Shown in pieces: positions 1 to 9,743 of a stretch of 30,401 nucleotides of DNA. The notes beneath the pieces were generated by a model. It had not been told where the DNA came from. It saw only the letters and a program-made list of their open reading frames with translations, and searched no databases. Numbering within the stretch: the stretch's first letter is position 1; each line of letters opens with the position of its first letter. The DNA lies in assembly GCA_964388055.1 (NCBI GenBank), contig CAYLXU010000005.1, forward strand, positions 1 to 30,401, written 5' to 3'. The position numbers and the translations under genes were made by a program. The DNA comes from CAYLXU01 sp964388055 (GTDB lineage: Bacteria; Patescibacteriota; Minisyncoccia; UBA6257; JACRHW01).

Positions 1-535
1 CTCGAGAAATTTCATTTCCATCCAAACGGCCCGACATGCGAATTTTTGCTCCGGAGACTCTGGGGCTCTGCAAAATTAACTCCAAATACCTTTTCATGGT
101 TCTTCGAAACGGATTTCTTCGAACTATTTGAGCAGCCAACTCCTGTGCCATTACCGTTGCGCTTACATCTTGCTTGGGAACCTCTTCAACGTTTACTGAA
201 AGAGAACGCTTAGGAATATTAAATTGTGGATATTTTTTAGAAACATCTTCCAAGATCTTTTCTATATTCCTCTTAATCAATTCTACGTCTTTTCCTCCGC
301 GACCAATTACAAGACCCGGCTTTGCGACACGAAGAGTTACTTTTAAATTGTTACCAAAACGTTCGATGGAAACAGAGTCAACCTCGGTGTGTTTTAACTT
401 CTCTTGTAAATATTTTCTTATTCTCCAATCTTCTTCCAAAAGATAAGGAAACTTCTTGGCATTCGTAAGCCATTTGCTCGTCCAAGTTCCTTGAACACCT
501 AAACGAAAAGATTGTGGATGAATTTTGTGACCCAT
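1..535 (-). CDS. rpsC: 30S ribosomal protein S3 (uS3), C-terminus off the window
   Basis: Reading the minus strand from ATG at 535 gives 178 codons with no stop before the window edge, so the C-terminal part is missing here only because of the window. The N-terminus MGHKIHPQSFRLG is classic S3. The KH domain GxxG loop is visible as VIGRGGK near residues 76-82, and the start of the C-terminal S3 domain follows. S3 binds the 16S rRNA 3' domain and lines the mRNA entry tunnel. It starts only 10 nt after the rplV stop, so it is part of the same S10-type transcript. Confidence 0.97.
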   Translation of the reverse strand, partial: MGHKIHPQSFRLGVQGTWTSKWLTNAKKFPYLLEEDWRIRKYLQEKLKHTEVDSVSIERFGNNLKVTLRVAKPGLVIGRGGKDVELIKRNIEKILEDVSKKYPQFNIPKRSLSVNVEEVPKQDVSATVMAQELAAQIVRRNPFRRTMKRYLELILQSPRVSGAKIRMSGRLDGNEISR

Positions 536-545
536 AATAAATTAT

Positions 546-1067
546 CTAAACTGACTTTCTTTGAAACATCTTTTTGACCGTTCCGACGCCCTTTTTTGCC
601 CCCTCCTTTTCTTCTTTTTTCTCACTTGCCGCCTTCTGCTGTTTCTCCTTCTCAAATTCTTTTACAATGTTTCTTGCCTCCTTTTTTGTCTGAGGTTGAT
701 AAAAATCCCTAAACTTCTGCACATTGGATCCCTTTTCTGCAACAGCAATAAAAACGTGTGACGTCTTTTTCTGTATCGTCACCGCCCTTCCGCTCGCTCG
801 AGGCATAAAACGCTTAAACATAGGACCTTGATCGACACGAATATCAACTATACGCAATCTTTCTGGCTCTAAGGATGCCTGCTTTGCACTTGCCACGACA
901 GAACGCAAGAGCTTAAGAATAGGTTTAGCAGCCTTTTTGGTGCTATACCTTAATTCCGCCTCCGCCTCGCTTACGGCTTTTCCTTTAAGAACACTTGCAA
1001 CCAACCGAGTTTTTCTCGGAGCAATACGCAAATATCGTAATGTAGCTGTTGTAATTGGTTGTGCCAT
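546..1067 (-). CDS. rplV: 50S ribosomal protein L22 (uL22) with long basic tail
   Basis: The 173 aa product begins MAQPITTATLRYLRIAPRKT, with the uL22 core (RIAPRKTR near 15-22, the beta-hairpin around PRASGRA near 88-94, then KTSHVFIAV). L22 sits at the peptide exit tunnel and binds 23S rRNA. Bacterial L22 is usually about 110 aa. Here an extra tail of roughly 50 residues follows, rich in Lys, Glu and Ala. Such disordered charged tails recur in CPR ribosomal proteins and probably add rRNA contacts (inference). It lies 4 nt after rpsS and 10 nt before rpsC. Confidence 0.97.
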   Translation of the reverse strand: MAQPITTATLRYLRIAPRKTRLVASVLKGKAVSEAEAELRYSTKKAAKPILKLLRSVVASAKQASLEPERLRIVDIRVDQGPMFKRFMPRASGRAVTIQKKTSHVFIAVAEKGSNVQKFRDFYQPQTKKEARNIVKEFEKEKQQKAASEKKEEKEGAKKGVGTVKKMFQRKSV

Positions 1068-1071
1068 ATGT

Positions 1072-1359
1072 TTATGCGGTTTTCTTCTCTAATTCACGCT
1101 GCATCTTTCCGCCGTGACGAAGAAATTTTCTTGTAGGGGAAAACTCGCCAAGCTTATGTCCCACCATCTCTTCAGAAATCAAAACAGGTGTAAAAGATTT
1201 TCCATTGTGAACATGAATAGTAATTCCCACCATCTCAGGACTCACAGAAGACCCTCTTGCCCATGTATTGATTGTTATCTTCGCGCCCGCCTTTAACTTA
1301 GCCACCTTCTCAAGAAGCCGTTCGTCAACGTGGGGACCTTTTTTAATTGATCTACTCAT
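1072..1359 (-). CDS. rpsS: 30S ribosomal protein S19 (uS19)
   Basis: The 95 aa product starts MSRSIKKGPHVDERLL and contains the S19 signature GHKLGEFSPTRKFLRHG near the C-terminus. S19 binds the 16S rRNA 3' head domain with S13. Length is normal for the family (about 90 aa). Unlike most junctions in this operon it is separated from rplB by 86 nt. That spacer holds a possible internal promoter and a small hairpin, so rpsS-rplV-rpsC may receive extra transcription. Confidence 0.97.
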   Translation of the reverse strand: MSRSIKKGPHVDERLLEKVAKLKAGAKITINTWARGSSVSPEMVGITIHVHNGKSFTPVLISEEMVGHKLGEFSPTRKFLRHGGKMQRELEKKTA

Positions 1360-1365
1360 GTGTGA

Positions 1366-1434
1366 TTGTAAATATAATTAATACCATTAGTGTTGTGAAG
1401 AAATTTAACCTTCTTCTGAAGCAATAGTCAAGTT
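1366..1434 (-). promoter_or_regulatory. rplB-rpsS spacer: possible internal promoter plus hairpin
   Basis: Minus strand: TTGACT, 17 nt, TTAAAT upstream of rpsS. A 6-bp hairpin (GAAGAA/TTCTTC, 8-nt loop) overlaps the -10 region. This is the only sizeable gap between rplC and rpsC. The -10 is weak, so the call is tentative. Confidence 0.35.
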
Positions 1435-1445
1435 TTTCTTGAAAA

Positions 1446-2279
1446 TTACTTCTTCTTTTTCCTTCTTTGGAGGATAAGTTTGTTGCTCCACTTGTTTTTC
1501 TTCCTTGTTTTCCTTCCTCCGGTGATCTTACCCCATTTATTCTTTGGCTTTCTTGTTCCACGAGACTGACGTCCTTCTCCACCTCCATGAGGATGATCTC
1601 TCGGATTCATAACCGTACCTCTTACCGTAGGACGAACACCTTTATGTCTACTCTTTCCCGCCTTTCCGACAACGGTCAGGTTGTGTTCAGGATTTGAAAG
1701 CTGGCCAATGCTTGCAAATGAAGCTGAGAGAAGCATTCTTACCTCTCCAGAAGGAAGTTTAATGTGGGTATATTTTCCGTCATGACCAAGCACCTCTGCA
1801 TATGAACCTGCGGAACGAATAAGCGCACCCCCCCTCCCAGGCTCCATCTCGATGTTGTGCACTTGATATCCAGGAGGAATTAATCCGATCGGCATTCTGT
1901 TTCCAATTTTAAAGACTGGATTAGCCGAAGAAACGATTATCTCATCTCCCACCCGCATCCCGTGAGGGGCAAGAACATAGCGATACTCTCCGTCTTTGTA
2001 CAACACAAGCGCCACAAAAGCGGTGCGGAAAGGATCGTATTCGAGAGTCTTAACCTTTCCAGAAATATCTAGTTTGTTTTGTTTAAAATCAATAAGGCGA
2101 TAGCGTCTTTTATTTCCTCCCCCTTGGTGCCTTGTGGTAATCCTCCCCTGATTGTTTCTCCCCGATTTTGTTTTCTGTCCAACAACAAGCCCACGAAATG
2201 GGATATTTGTCGTTAAAGCAGAGTAGTCTGCTACGATAATATGTCGTAATGATGGCGTTTTGGGTGCGTACTTCTTCAT
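1446..2279 (-). CDS. rplB: 50S ribosomal protein L2 (uL2)
   Basis: The 277 aa product is full length for L2. It shows the conserved N-terminal segment around GRNNQGRITTRHQGGG (about 40-55) and the peptidyl-transferase-proximal motif GTVMNPRDHPHGGGEGR near residues 221-237, which contains the His needed for activity in model ribosomes. L2 binds 23S rRNA domain IV and supports subunit association. The C-terminus ends in a run of Lys/Arg. It lies 2 nt after the rplW stop, so it is co-transcribed and probably coupled to it. Confidence 0.98.
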   Translation of the reverse strand: MKKYAPKTPSLRHIIVADYSALTTNIPFRGLVVGQKTKSGRNNQGRITTRHQGGGNKRRYRLIDFKQNKLDISGKVKTLEYDPFRTAFVALVLYKDGEYRYVLAPHGMRVGDEIIVSSANPVFKIGNRMPIGLIPPGYQVHNIEMEPGRGGALIRSAGSYAEVLGHDGKYTHIKLPSGEVRMLLSASFASIGQLSNPEHNLTVVGKAGKSRHKGVRPTVRGTVMNPRDHPHGGGEGRQSRGTRKPKNKWGKITGGRKTRKKNKWSNKLILQRRKKKK

Positions 2280-2281
2280 AA

Positions 2282-2677
2282 TTATTGTGCTGCTATTTCC
2301 AATTTACTTTCGGGTGTGAGTGTAACTATCGCTTTCTTGTATCCAGGTTTTTCTGCACGATGAACTCCTCTCCTTCTTGGTTTTGAAGGAACGTTCACCA
2401 TGTGCACAGAAACAACTTTTACACCATATCCCCTTTCAACCAGTTTCTTCATCTCCGCCTTGTTTGCGTCTGCTCTGACTTTAAACACATATTTATTCTG
2501 CGCTGTCTGCCTCAAGGCTTTTTCTGTAAACCATGGATGGCGAATAAGAGACCAGCTTGCACTCGTTGCCTGCGCACTTCTTGTTTCGGTGTTTGTAGAA
2601 GAAGAGACCATAACCTCGCCATCCTTCTTTGGTTTTTTCTTCTTCGAATCTTCTTTTTTAAACAATGAAAAACTCAT
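2282..2677 (-). CDS. rplW: 50S ribosomal protein L23 (uL23) with N-terminal extension
   Basis: The 131 aa product has the L23 core from about residue 43 (LIRHPWFTEKA, then YVFKVRADANKAEMKKLVE) to GYKKAIVTLTPESKLE. L23 sits at the tunnel exit and is a docking site for trigger factor and SRP. The first 40 residues are a Lys-rich then Ser/Thr-rich extension absent from standard L23 (about 95-100 aa). The start is set by the 12-nt gap after rplD. No closer in-frame ATG fits better, so the extension looks genuine. Confidence 0.96.
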   Translation of the reverse strand: MSFSLFKKEDSKKKKPKKDGEVMVSSSTNTETRSAQATSASWSLIRHPWFTEKALRQTAQNKYVFKVRADANKAEMKKLVERGYGVKVVSVHMVNVPSKPRRRGVHRAEKPGYKKAIVTLTPESKLEIAAQ

Positions 2678-2689
2678 ATTTCAATAACG

Positions 2690-3328
2690 TTATGCCGCAT
2701 TATAATGCTTCTCAATTGCGGGAAGCGACTCTTTGAAAATAAGAACGTTTTTATGAGTGATTACCTTTTTTGCATTTAAATCGTTTGCAAGCGCCCAATC
2801 AACAGACTTAAGGTTCTTCAGAGAACGTTTAAGGTTCTCCTGCTTTTCCGGGATTACAACCAAAAGCTGGTTGTTTTTTCTCATACTTACAAAAGGAGCA
2901 AGCACCTGTGTGGCATTTTTTGTTTTAGCGTTTTGAAACTCGACGCCCTCCACAAACTTAACCTCTTTTTCACGTAGCTTTTGAGAAAGTGCAATGCCTA
3001 TTGCTTTCTTTGCCATCTTCCTAGGAAGAACAAGACTATATTCCTTGTCTTTGAGTGGTCCGTGCGTTACACCACCCTTTCTCCAAATAGGAGATCTTGT
3101 TGAGCCTGCTCGCGCCCGCCCCGTTCCTTTTTGTTTCCAAGGCTTCTTTCCTCCACCGCTCACCTCTCCGCGTCCTTTTGCGTGTGCAACTATTTTCCTC
3201 TCATTGCCCTCATACGAGCACAAAACTTGATGCATAAGATCTCCATTCCAGCGCACATCAAACACGCCATCAGAAATCTCGATAGATCCTGTCACTGCCC
3301 CTGTTGCATTGTATAAATCAGCCTTCAT
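2690..3328 (-). CDS. rplD: 50S ribosomal protein L4 (uL4)
   Basis: The 212 aa product carries the L4 extended loop motif, rich in Gly and Lys (GRGEVSGGGKKPWKQKGTG, about 52-70, then RAGSTRSPIWRKGG). In the ribosome this loop reaches into the exit tunnel. The globular C-terminal Rossmann-like part follows. In model bacteria L4 also represses the S10 operon at its leader; the tuf-rpsJ spacer here is a candidate place for similar control (inference). The start overlaps no neighbour, and rplC ends 2 nt upstream. Confidence 0.97.
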   Translation of the reverse strand: MKADLYNATGAVTGSIEISDGVFDVRWNGDLMHQVLCSYEGNERKIVAHAKGRGEVSGGGKKPWKQKGTGRARAGSTRSPIWRKGGVTHGPLKDKEYSLVLPRKMAKKAIGIALSQKLREKEVKFVEGVEFQNAKTKNATQVLAPFVSMRKNNQLLVVIPEKQENLKRSLKNLKSVDWALANDLNAKKVITHKNVLIFKESLPAIEKHYNAA

Positions 3329-3330
3329 AG

Positions 3331-3936
3331 TTATGAAATTATTTCTATAACACTTCCTTTGTTTCCAGGAACGCTTCCCCTTAGAGCTAATAATTGATTT
3401 TCTGCATCAACCCTTACCACCAATAAATTCTTTATGGATTTTCTTTCCCCTCCCATGCGCCCCGCCATTCTTCTTCCCTTAATAACCTGCTGTGGTGTAG
3501 TTGCACCAATAGAACCCGGAGCACGATGTCTATTTTTCTGACCATGGGTTTTCGGACCTCCTCCAAAACTGTAGCGTTTTACAACACCTTGAAACCCTCG
3601 TCCTTTGGTATATCCGGCAATATTAACCTTCTTTCCCGTCTCAAATAAATCAACACCAAGTACCTGACCAACACTATAATTACTCAAATCTTTCTCCCTC
3701 ACTCGAAACTCTTTCATATAAGCAAAATTGGGCGCATCCTTAAGCTGCCCCTTTCTTGGTTTAGACATGTGTTTCTTTGCACCAAACCCAACCACGACTG
3801 CGGAATACCCATCTTTCTCTTCACTCCTTATTCCGGTTACTACAACAGGGCCCGCCTCTAAAAGGGTGACAGAAACACGCTTGTCTCCATCAAACACTTG
3901 CGACATTCCCAATTTTTTTCCTAACGTAAATGCCAT
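3331..3936 (-). CDS. rplC: 50S ribosomal protein L3 (uL3)
   Basis: The 201 aa product starts MAFTLGKKLGMSQVFDGDKR and contains the L3 signature FGGGPKTHGQKNRHRAPGSI (about 125-144). Gln-containing GATTPQQVIKGRRMAGRMG follows. L3 helps nucleate 50S assembly and lines the peptidyl-transferase region. It is slightly shorter than the E. coli protein (209 aa). The 163-nt gap to rpsJ upstream is long for this operon and contains small palindromes. Confidence 0.97.
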   Translation of the reverse strand: MAFTLGKKLGMSQVFDGDKRVSVTLLEAGPVVVTGIRSEEKDGYSAVVVGFGAKKHMSKPRKGQLKDAPNFAYMKEFRVREKDLSNYSVGQVLGVDLFETGKKVNIAGYTKGRGFQGVVKRYSFGGGPKTHGQKNRHRAPGSIGATTPQQVIKGRRMAGRMGGERKSIKNLLVVRVDAENQLLALRGSVPGNKGSVIEIIS

Positions 3937-4099
3937 AAACTTTGAATAAAAATACCGGAAATAAAGCCGGCTTTGATACCAATGCCTAATTTCCTAATCT
4001 TTTATGATGTTGTAAACAACTCCATCAACAAAATTAAAAATATATATTGATTGGAACCCAACAGAATCACTGTACTTAAAACAGAAATTCTGTGTTATG
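3937..4099 (-). other. rpsJ-rplC spacer with small palindromes
   Basis: No reading frame of interest. Two short symmetrical elements are visible: a 12-bp palindrome AAAGCCGGCTTT near 3963-3974 and a small stem ACAGAA/TTCTGT near 4081-4093, just after the rpsJ stop. Neither is followed on the minus strand by a clear U-tract, so they look like mRNA processing or stability elements rather than terminators. Confidence 0.4.
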
Positions 4100-4426
4100 T
4101 TACATCATTTTGATCTCAATATCAACCCCTGCTGGCATAATCAAGCTCATAAGAGAATCAATCACCTTTTCGTTTGGATTTAGAATATCTACCAAACGCT
4201 TGTGGATGCGCAGCTCAAACTGCTCCCTGCTATCTTTGTGTACAAACGTAGAGCGATTTACGGTATACTTCTTGATTTCTGTTGGAAGTGGGATAGGACC
4301 ACTCACCTTTGCCGCATACCGTTCAGCGATCTCTACTATCTGTCGAGCAGAGTTCTCGATAATCTTATAATCGTATGCCTTCAGTCGAATCCTTATTTTT
4401 ACCTTTTCTTCTTTTTCCTTAGCCAT
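4100..4426 (-). CDS. rpsJ: 30S ribosomal protein S10 (uS10)
   Basis: The 108 aa product shows the S10 core: KIRIRLKAYDYKIIENSARQ, then GPIPLPTEIKKYTVNRSTFVH (about 42-62) and the C-terminal PAGVDIEIKM. Length is normal, with a short Lys/Glu-rich start. S10 belongs to the 30S head and in E. coli also partners NusB in antitermination. It heads the ribosomal-protein part of the operon, 140 nt downstream of tuf behind a hairpin-rich spacer. Confidence 0.97.
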   Translation of the reverse strand: MAKEKEEKVKIRIRLKAYDYKIIENSARQIVEIAERYAAKVSGPIPLPTEIKKYTVNRSTFVHKDSREQFELRIHKRLVDILNPNEKVIDSLMSLIMPAGVDIEIKMM

Positions 4427-4440
4427 TTTTTTATAAAATC

Positions 4441-4549
4441 CTAGATCATTTGTTGAAAAAACTCATCAAATGTATAGGATTTCAACTTTTTTATGTAGAA
4501 ACACTCTACATTAAGTGAGTGCGCCCTTTACAAAGTGTAGAGGGCGCAC
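4441..4549 (-). promoter_or_regulatory. Structured tuf-rpsJ intercistronic leader (three hairpins)
   Basis: In the transcript order tuf to rpsJ, three stems follow one another. First is a 9-bp perfect stem GTGCGCCCT/AGGGCGCAC at 4519-4527 and 4541-4549, with further inner pairs. Second is a 6-bp stem at 4494-4499/4505-4510. Third is a 7-bp stem GTTGAAA/TTTCAAC at 4452-4458/4480-4486, which competes with CATTTG/CAAATG at 4447-4452/4467-4472. None has a proper U-tract on the minus strand. This looks like an intercistronic regulatory or processing region ahead of the ribosomal proteins. Confidence 0.5.
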
Positions 4550-4566
4550 CTATTAACATAGACCGC

Positions 4567-5766
4567 TTACTTATTAATCTTGGTTACCACTCCCGCACCA
4601 ACAGTCTTGCCTCCTTCGCGAATAGCAAAACGCTGTTTTTCCTCAAGGGCAACTGGAGAAATAAGTTTCACGGAAAACTTTATGGTATCTCCAGGCATAA
4701 CCATCTCCACTCCTTCAGGCAACATAACTTCACCTGTTACATCGGTAGTTCTGATATAGAACTGTGGTTTGTAGCCCTTAAAGAATGGGGTATGGCGTCC
4801 ACCTTCCTCTTTTGTGAGAATAATAACCTCTGCATCAAAATCGGTATGAGGGGTCACTGATCCTGGCTTTGCAAGAACCTGACCTCTCTCAACGTCTTCC
4901 TTTTTAATGCCACGAAGAAGGATACCCACATTGTCTCCAGCACGACCCTCATCAAGTGTCTTTTGGAACATTTCAATTCCGGTCACAACTGTCTTTTGGG
5001 TCGGTCGAAGACCAATGATTTCAATTTCTTCGTTTGTCTTAATAACACCACGTTCTACACGGCCGGTAACCACCGTACCACGCCCTTCGATCGTAAAAAT
5101 GTCCTCAAGAGGCATCAAAAATGGTTTATCGGTATCTCGAACTGGTTCTGGAATATATGTATCCAATGCTTCCACGAGATCGAGAATGGGTTTTGCATCT
5201 GCATCATCAGCAGATTTTGCGTTAAGAGCCTTCAAAGCAGAGCCACGAATGACAGGAACCTCGTCCCCAGGAAACTCATACTTCTTAAGCAATTCACGAA
5301 CTTCGGTTTCTACCAAGTCCACGAGTTCTGGATCATCCACCATGTCCACCTTATTCAAAAATACTACAATGGCTGGAACACCAACCTGGCGTGCAAGCAA
5401 AATGTGCTCACGAGTTTGAGGCATTGGTCCATCTACGGCAGATACCACAAGAACCGCACCATCCATCTGAGCAGCTCCGGTAATCATGTTCTTGATATAG
5501 TCCGCGTGACCAGGAGCATCAATGTGAGCATAGTGCCTTTTCTCAGACTGGTATTCTGAGTGGTGCAACGCAATAGTAATACCGCGTGCTTTTTCTTCTG
5601 GAGCGTTGTCAATTTGATCAACTGACTCCTCCTTCTCGACCAACCCCTTCATGTGAAGGACGTGGGTGAGTGATGCAGTAAGTGTTGTTTTACCATGGTC
5701 AACGTGCCCGATGGTGCCTACGTTGACGTGTGGCTTTGATCTTTCAAATTTTGCTTTTTCTGCCAT
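4567..5766 (-). CDS. tuf: Elongation factor Tu
   Basis: The 399 aa EF-Tu is full length. GTPase motifs are intact: G1 GHVDHGKT (20-27), switch I RGITI (61-65), DAPGH (83-87) and NKVD (138-141). Domains II and III follow (GRGTVVTGRVERG, then the C-terminal PGDTIKFSVKLISP). EF-Tu delivers aminoacyl-tRNA to the ribosome. It is first in the S10-type transcript, with its own promoter at 5857-5884. It is split from fusA by three unrelated genes, unlike the common rpsL-rpsG-fusA-tuf order. Confidence 0.99.
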   Translation of the reverse strand: MAEKAKFERSKPHVNVGTIGHVDHGKTTLTASLTHVLHMKGLVEKEESVDQIDNAPEEKARGITIALHHSEYQSEKRHYAHIDAPGHADYIKNMITGAAQMDGAVLVVSAVDGPMPQTREHILLARQVGVPAIVVFLNKVDMVDDPELVDLVETEVRELLKKYEFPGDEVPVIRGSALKALNAKSADDADAKPILDLVEALDTYIPEPVRDTDKPFLMPLEDIFTIEGRGTVVTGRVERGVIKTNEEIEIIGLRPTQKTVVTGIEMFQKTLDEGRAGDNVGILLRGIKKEDVERGQVLAKPGSVTPHTDFDAEVIILTKEEGGRHTPFFKGYKPQFYIRTTDVTGEVMLPEGVEMVMPGDTIKFSVKLISPVALEEKQRFAIREGGKTVGAGVVTKINK

Positions 5767-5856
5767 TGTAATAGGTTGCTACGAATAAAAAGTAACTATG
5801 TTACTCTTACATTCTTGTAACTTGTTTATTTAAATGATTATTTGGTTACCTGATTA

Positions 5857-5884
5857 AGTTTATTGATATTTCAAATTATGTCAA
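5857..5884 (-). promoter_or_regulatory. Candidate tuf promoter
   Basis: Minus strand -35 TTGACA (5884-5879), 16-nt spacer, -10 TAAACT (5862-5857). This predicts an approximately 85-nt leader. The leader contains a 6-bp hairpin AGTAAC/GTTACT followed by five T near 5785-5805, a weak attenuator-like element. Confidence 0.5.
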
Positions 5885-5956
5885 GAGCCTGTACTTGTAA
5901 AATCGGCACTTTTGATATTAAATGTGGGCAGTCCTTCGAAAGGAGAAAGAGAACCG

Positions 5957-6289
5957 ATGAATAGCAGAGTCGAACATGATGCTGGGACCATTCTTTTTAA
6001 CCTTACTGTGTTCCCTCCCAAAAACGAAGAAGAGGAACGATACCAGATTTCGCTTCTAAAACGCCGTTTTTACGAATGGGAAAGAAAGCTTGTTTCTTTG
6101 GGGCTTGTTTCCGAATGGAAGGGAACCAACCAGGAACATCTAGACCCAAAAGAATGGACGCAAACAATTTTTGAAGTATTTTGGAATGAAGTCATTCGTG
6201 GGTATCCATCCCTCAATGCCTCAAGTCTTCCTCAACCCCAAATCTCGAATATCAAACGCCTGCTCATCAACTCTATTACCAACCCATAA
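5957..6289 (+). CDS. Hypothetical soluble protein, 110 aa
   Basis: I do not recognise this family. ATG at 5957 is chosen because an AAGGAG lies upstream (spacing about 11 nt); an in-frame extension back to 5912 lacks a ribosome site. The protein is charged and mostly helical: acidic residues near 27-31 (EEEER), a helix with FYEWERK, and Trp-rich segments (WTQTIFEVFWNEV). No signal peptide or membrane segment. It lies divergent from tuf and ends in a clear terminator, so it is probably a single-gene unit. It is one of the accessory genes between fusA and tuf. Confidence 0.7.
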   Translation: MNSRVEHDAGTILFNLTVFPPKNEEEERYQISLLKRRFYEWERKLVSLGLVSEWKGTNQEHLDPKEWTQTIFEVFWNEVIRGYPSLNASSLPQPQISNIKRLLINSITNP

Positions 6290-6296
6290 AAAATTT

Positions 6297-6321
6297 AGTC
6301 CGCCCTTGTGCGGACTTTTTT
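6297..6321 (+). terminator. Intrinsic terminator after the 5957 gene
   Basis: Seven-bp perfect stem AGTCCGC/GCGGACT (6297-6303, 6310-6316), 6-nt loop, followed by a T-run. The minus-strand reading ends in a T-run three bases later, so it may also serve the convergent gene at 6335-7156. Confidence 0.88.
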
Positions 6322-6334
6322 CTAGACAAAAGCC

Positions 6335-7156
6335 TTATTGGTGCAAAATTATCTCTCGAGCGCCTCCCTTCTGTGGTTCTTTTCCTACCCGATACCTACT
6401 TACCTGCGGCTTAACAGACCCCATCTTCAAAGCATACTCAGGGTAATAATACTCTTTTCCAATTTCAGTAAAAACGACTTGAGGATTTTCAAAGGCGAGT
6501 TTTTGGGCCAGAAGAAGATTGGTGTCTATCTCACGAATGAGATTGAGAATTTGAAAGGTGCAATATATAAGAACTGAAATAAATGCAGTAGTCCAAAATG
6601 CACCGTCGCGCAAAGCAAGCAACAAAACTCCTATCAGAACAGCAAGAAGAATGAGAATAAGCCAATGACGAAACCCAACAATTGTTTTTGCGGTTAAACG
6701 CGTTTCCTGAACTATGGTGTGAAGACTATTTTTTCTATTATGGAGATTCTGAAAAAGTGAAAGACCACGATCGTTCTTTGGCATAACCTCGTCAACGGCA
6801 TCCATGATTTCCTTAAGTTCCGTAGTGGTATTTGCTGCATATGTGAGTAAATCATGGTCTAGAGATGCGATCATATATTTATCTATGGCATCCGCCACTC
6901 TCTCTGCTGCTGAAGGAGAAATGAGCTTGGAAAGATTGTATATCTCAATTAACCCAGCATCTTCGTCTGCGATAAGGGATTGCATACGTAAATGATTCGA
7001 TGTTGCTGCGGCAATAGCGAAACCAGCAATAATGGCAAAAAGGAGAGATAGTATAGTAAGTATAGTACTTACATCGATATTTAAAGTAAAAAGTGGAATA
7101 AAAAAGGGTATAACAAGAAGAAAAATATTAAAGAAAAATAAAAAAAGGTTTCTCAT
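6335..7156 (-). CDS. Four-helix membrane protein, DUF4239-like (bestrophin-like)
   Basis: The 273 aa protein has two N-terminal membrane segments (about 4-24 and 28-52). A cytoplasmic helical region of roughly 110 residues follows, then two closely spaced membrane segments (about 166-182 and 188-206) and a soluble tail. This two-plus-two arrangement with a helical middle resembles DUF4239/bestrophin-like proteins, but I assign it by layout only, not by diagnostic motifs. Function unknown. There is no good ribosome site before ATG 7156. A possible promoter (TATACT at 7184-7189, weak -35) lies just upstream. It stands alone between fusA-side and tuf-side genes. Confidence 0.6.
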   Translation of the reverse strand: MRNLFLFFFNIFLLVIPFFIPLFTLNIDVSTILTILSLLFAIIAGFAIAAATSNHLRMQSLIADEDAGLIEIYNLSKLISPSAAERVADAIDKYMIASLDHDLLTYAANTTTELKEIMDAVDEVMPKNDRGLSLFQNLHNRKNSLHTIVQETRLTAKTIVGFRHWLILILLAVLIGVLLLALRDGAFWTTAFISVLIYCTFQILNLIREIDTNLLLAQKLAFENPQVVFTEIGKEYYYPEYALKMGSVKPQVSRYRVGKEPQKGGAREIILHQ

Positions 7157-7214
7157 ATAAAAGATTGTTTGCTTCTATTAAGAAGTATAACAAATTTTCT
7201 CTATTCAGGTCCAT

Positions 7215-7243
7215 TAAAAGACCTCCTATAGAGGGAGGTCTTT
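7215..7243 (-). terminator. Terminator overlapping the end of the 7226 gene
   Basis: Eleven-bp stem AAAAGACCTCC/GGAGGTCTTTT with a 7-nt loop. The upstream arm encodes the last codons of the 7226-7447 gene, and its TAG stop lies in the loop. The downstream arm ends in four T. It probably closes the rpsL-rpsG-fusA transcript. Confidence 0.75.
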
Positions 7244-7447
7244 TAATGTCAGTTGACTAGGATCAACATTTTGCGGCCGGGGTGGTTGTGGTGTGGGCAA
7301 TGTCCGCAACGTATCAATAACGACAAGCAACCGTTCGTATTCCTTCCAATTCATAATTACGTACGATGGATTGCCCCCCTCATCCAAGACTACAGCCTTT
7401 CCACTCCCAAACTCAAGAATTTTTTTGATTTTTCCAAAGGTATCCAC
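7226..7447 (-). CDS. Small Phd-antitoxin-like protein, 73 aa
   Basis: The N-terminal half reads FGKIKKILEFGSGKAVVLDE, then GNPSYVIMNWKEYERLL. This resembles the beta-strand/helix core of Phd/YefM-type antitoxins and similar small CPR proteins. A Pro-rich tail follows. There is no toxin gene beside it, so an antitoxin role is doubtful. The only available start is GTG at 7447, without a visible ribosome site, 53 nt downstream of fusA; it may be the last cistron of the str operon. The last five codons form the left arm of its own terminator. Confidence 0.6.
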   Translation of the reverse strand: MDTFGKIKKILEFGSGKAVVLDEGGNPSYVIMNWKEYERLLVVIDTLRTLPTPQPPRPQNVDPSQLTLKDLPL

Positions 7448-7500
7448 GATAAAAAGTTAAAATTCAAAAATCAAAATTTTGGAATCGCTTTTAGCGATTT

Positions 7501-9627
<2,127 letters not shown>

Positions 9628-9633
9628 GAAAGA

Positions 9634-9736
9634 AAATCAAAATACAAAAGTTAAAAATCAAAATTGTTGCCATGAAAAATTCTTTTTGAGAATTTTTCAC
9701 TCCTTATTTTGATATTTAATTTTTTATTTTTAACCT
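9634..9736. repeat. A/T-rich nested inverted repeat between rpsG and fusA
   Basis: A central 10-bp hairpin (GAAAAATTCT/AGAATTTTTC, near 9673-9700) is flanked by outer arms containing AAAAATCAAAAT on one side and ATTTTGATATTTAATTT on the other. The same word family (CAAAAATCAAAAT) occurs upstream of ddl and after fusA, which suggests an interspersed intergenic element. Confidence 0.55.
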
Positions 9737-9743
9737 TAAAACT

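Noticed and set aside
4963..5559. Long plus-strand frames opposite tuf, fusA, aspS and secA
   Set aside because: They mirror strongly conserved genes on the other strand and lack start signals.
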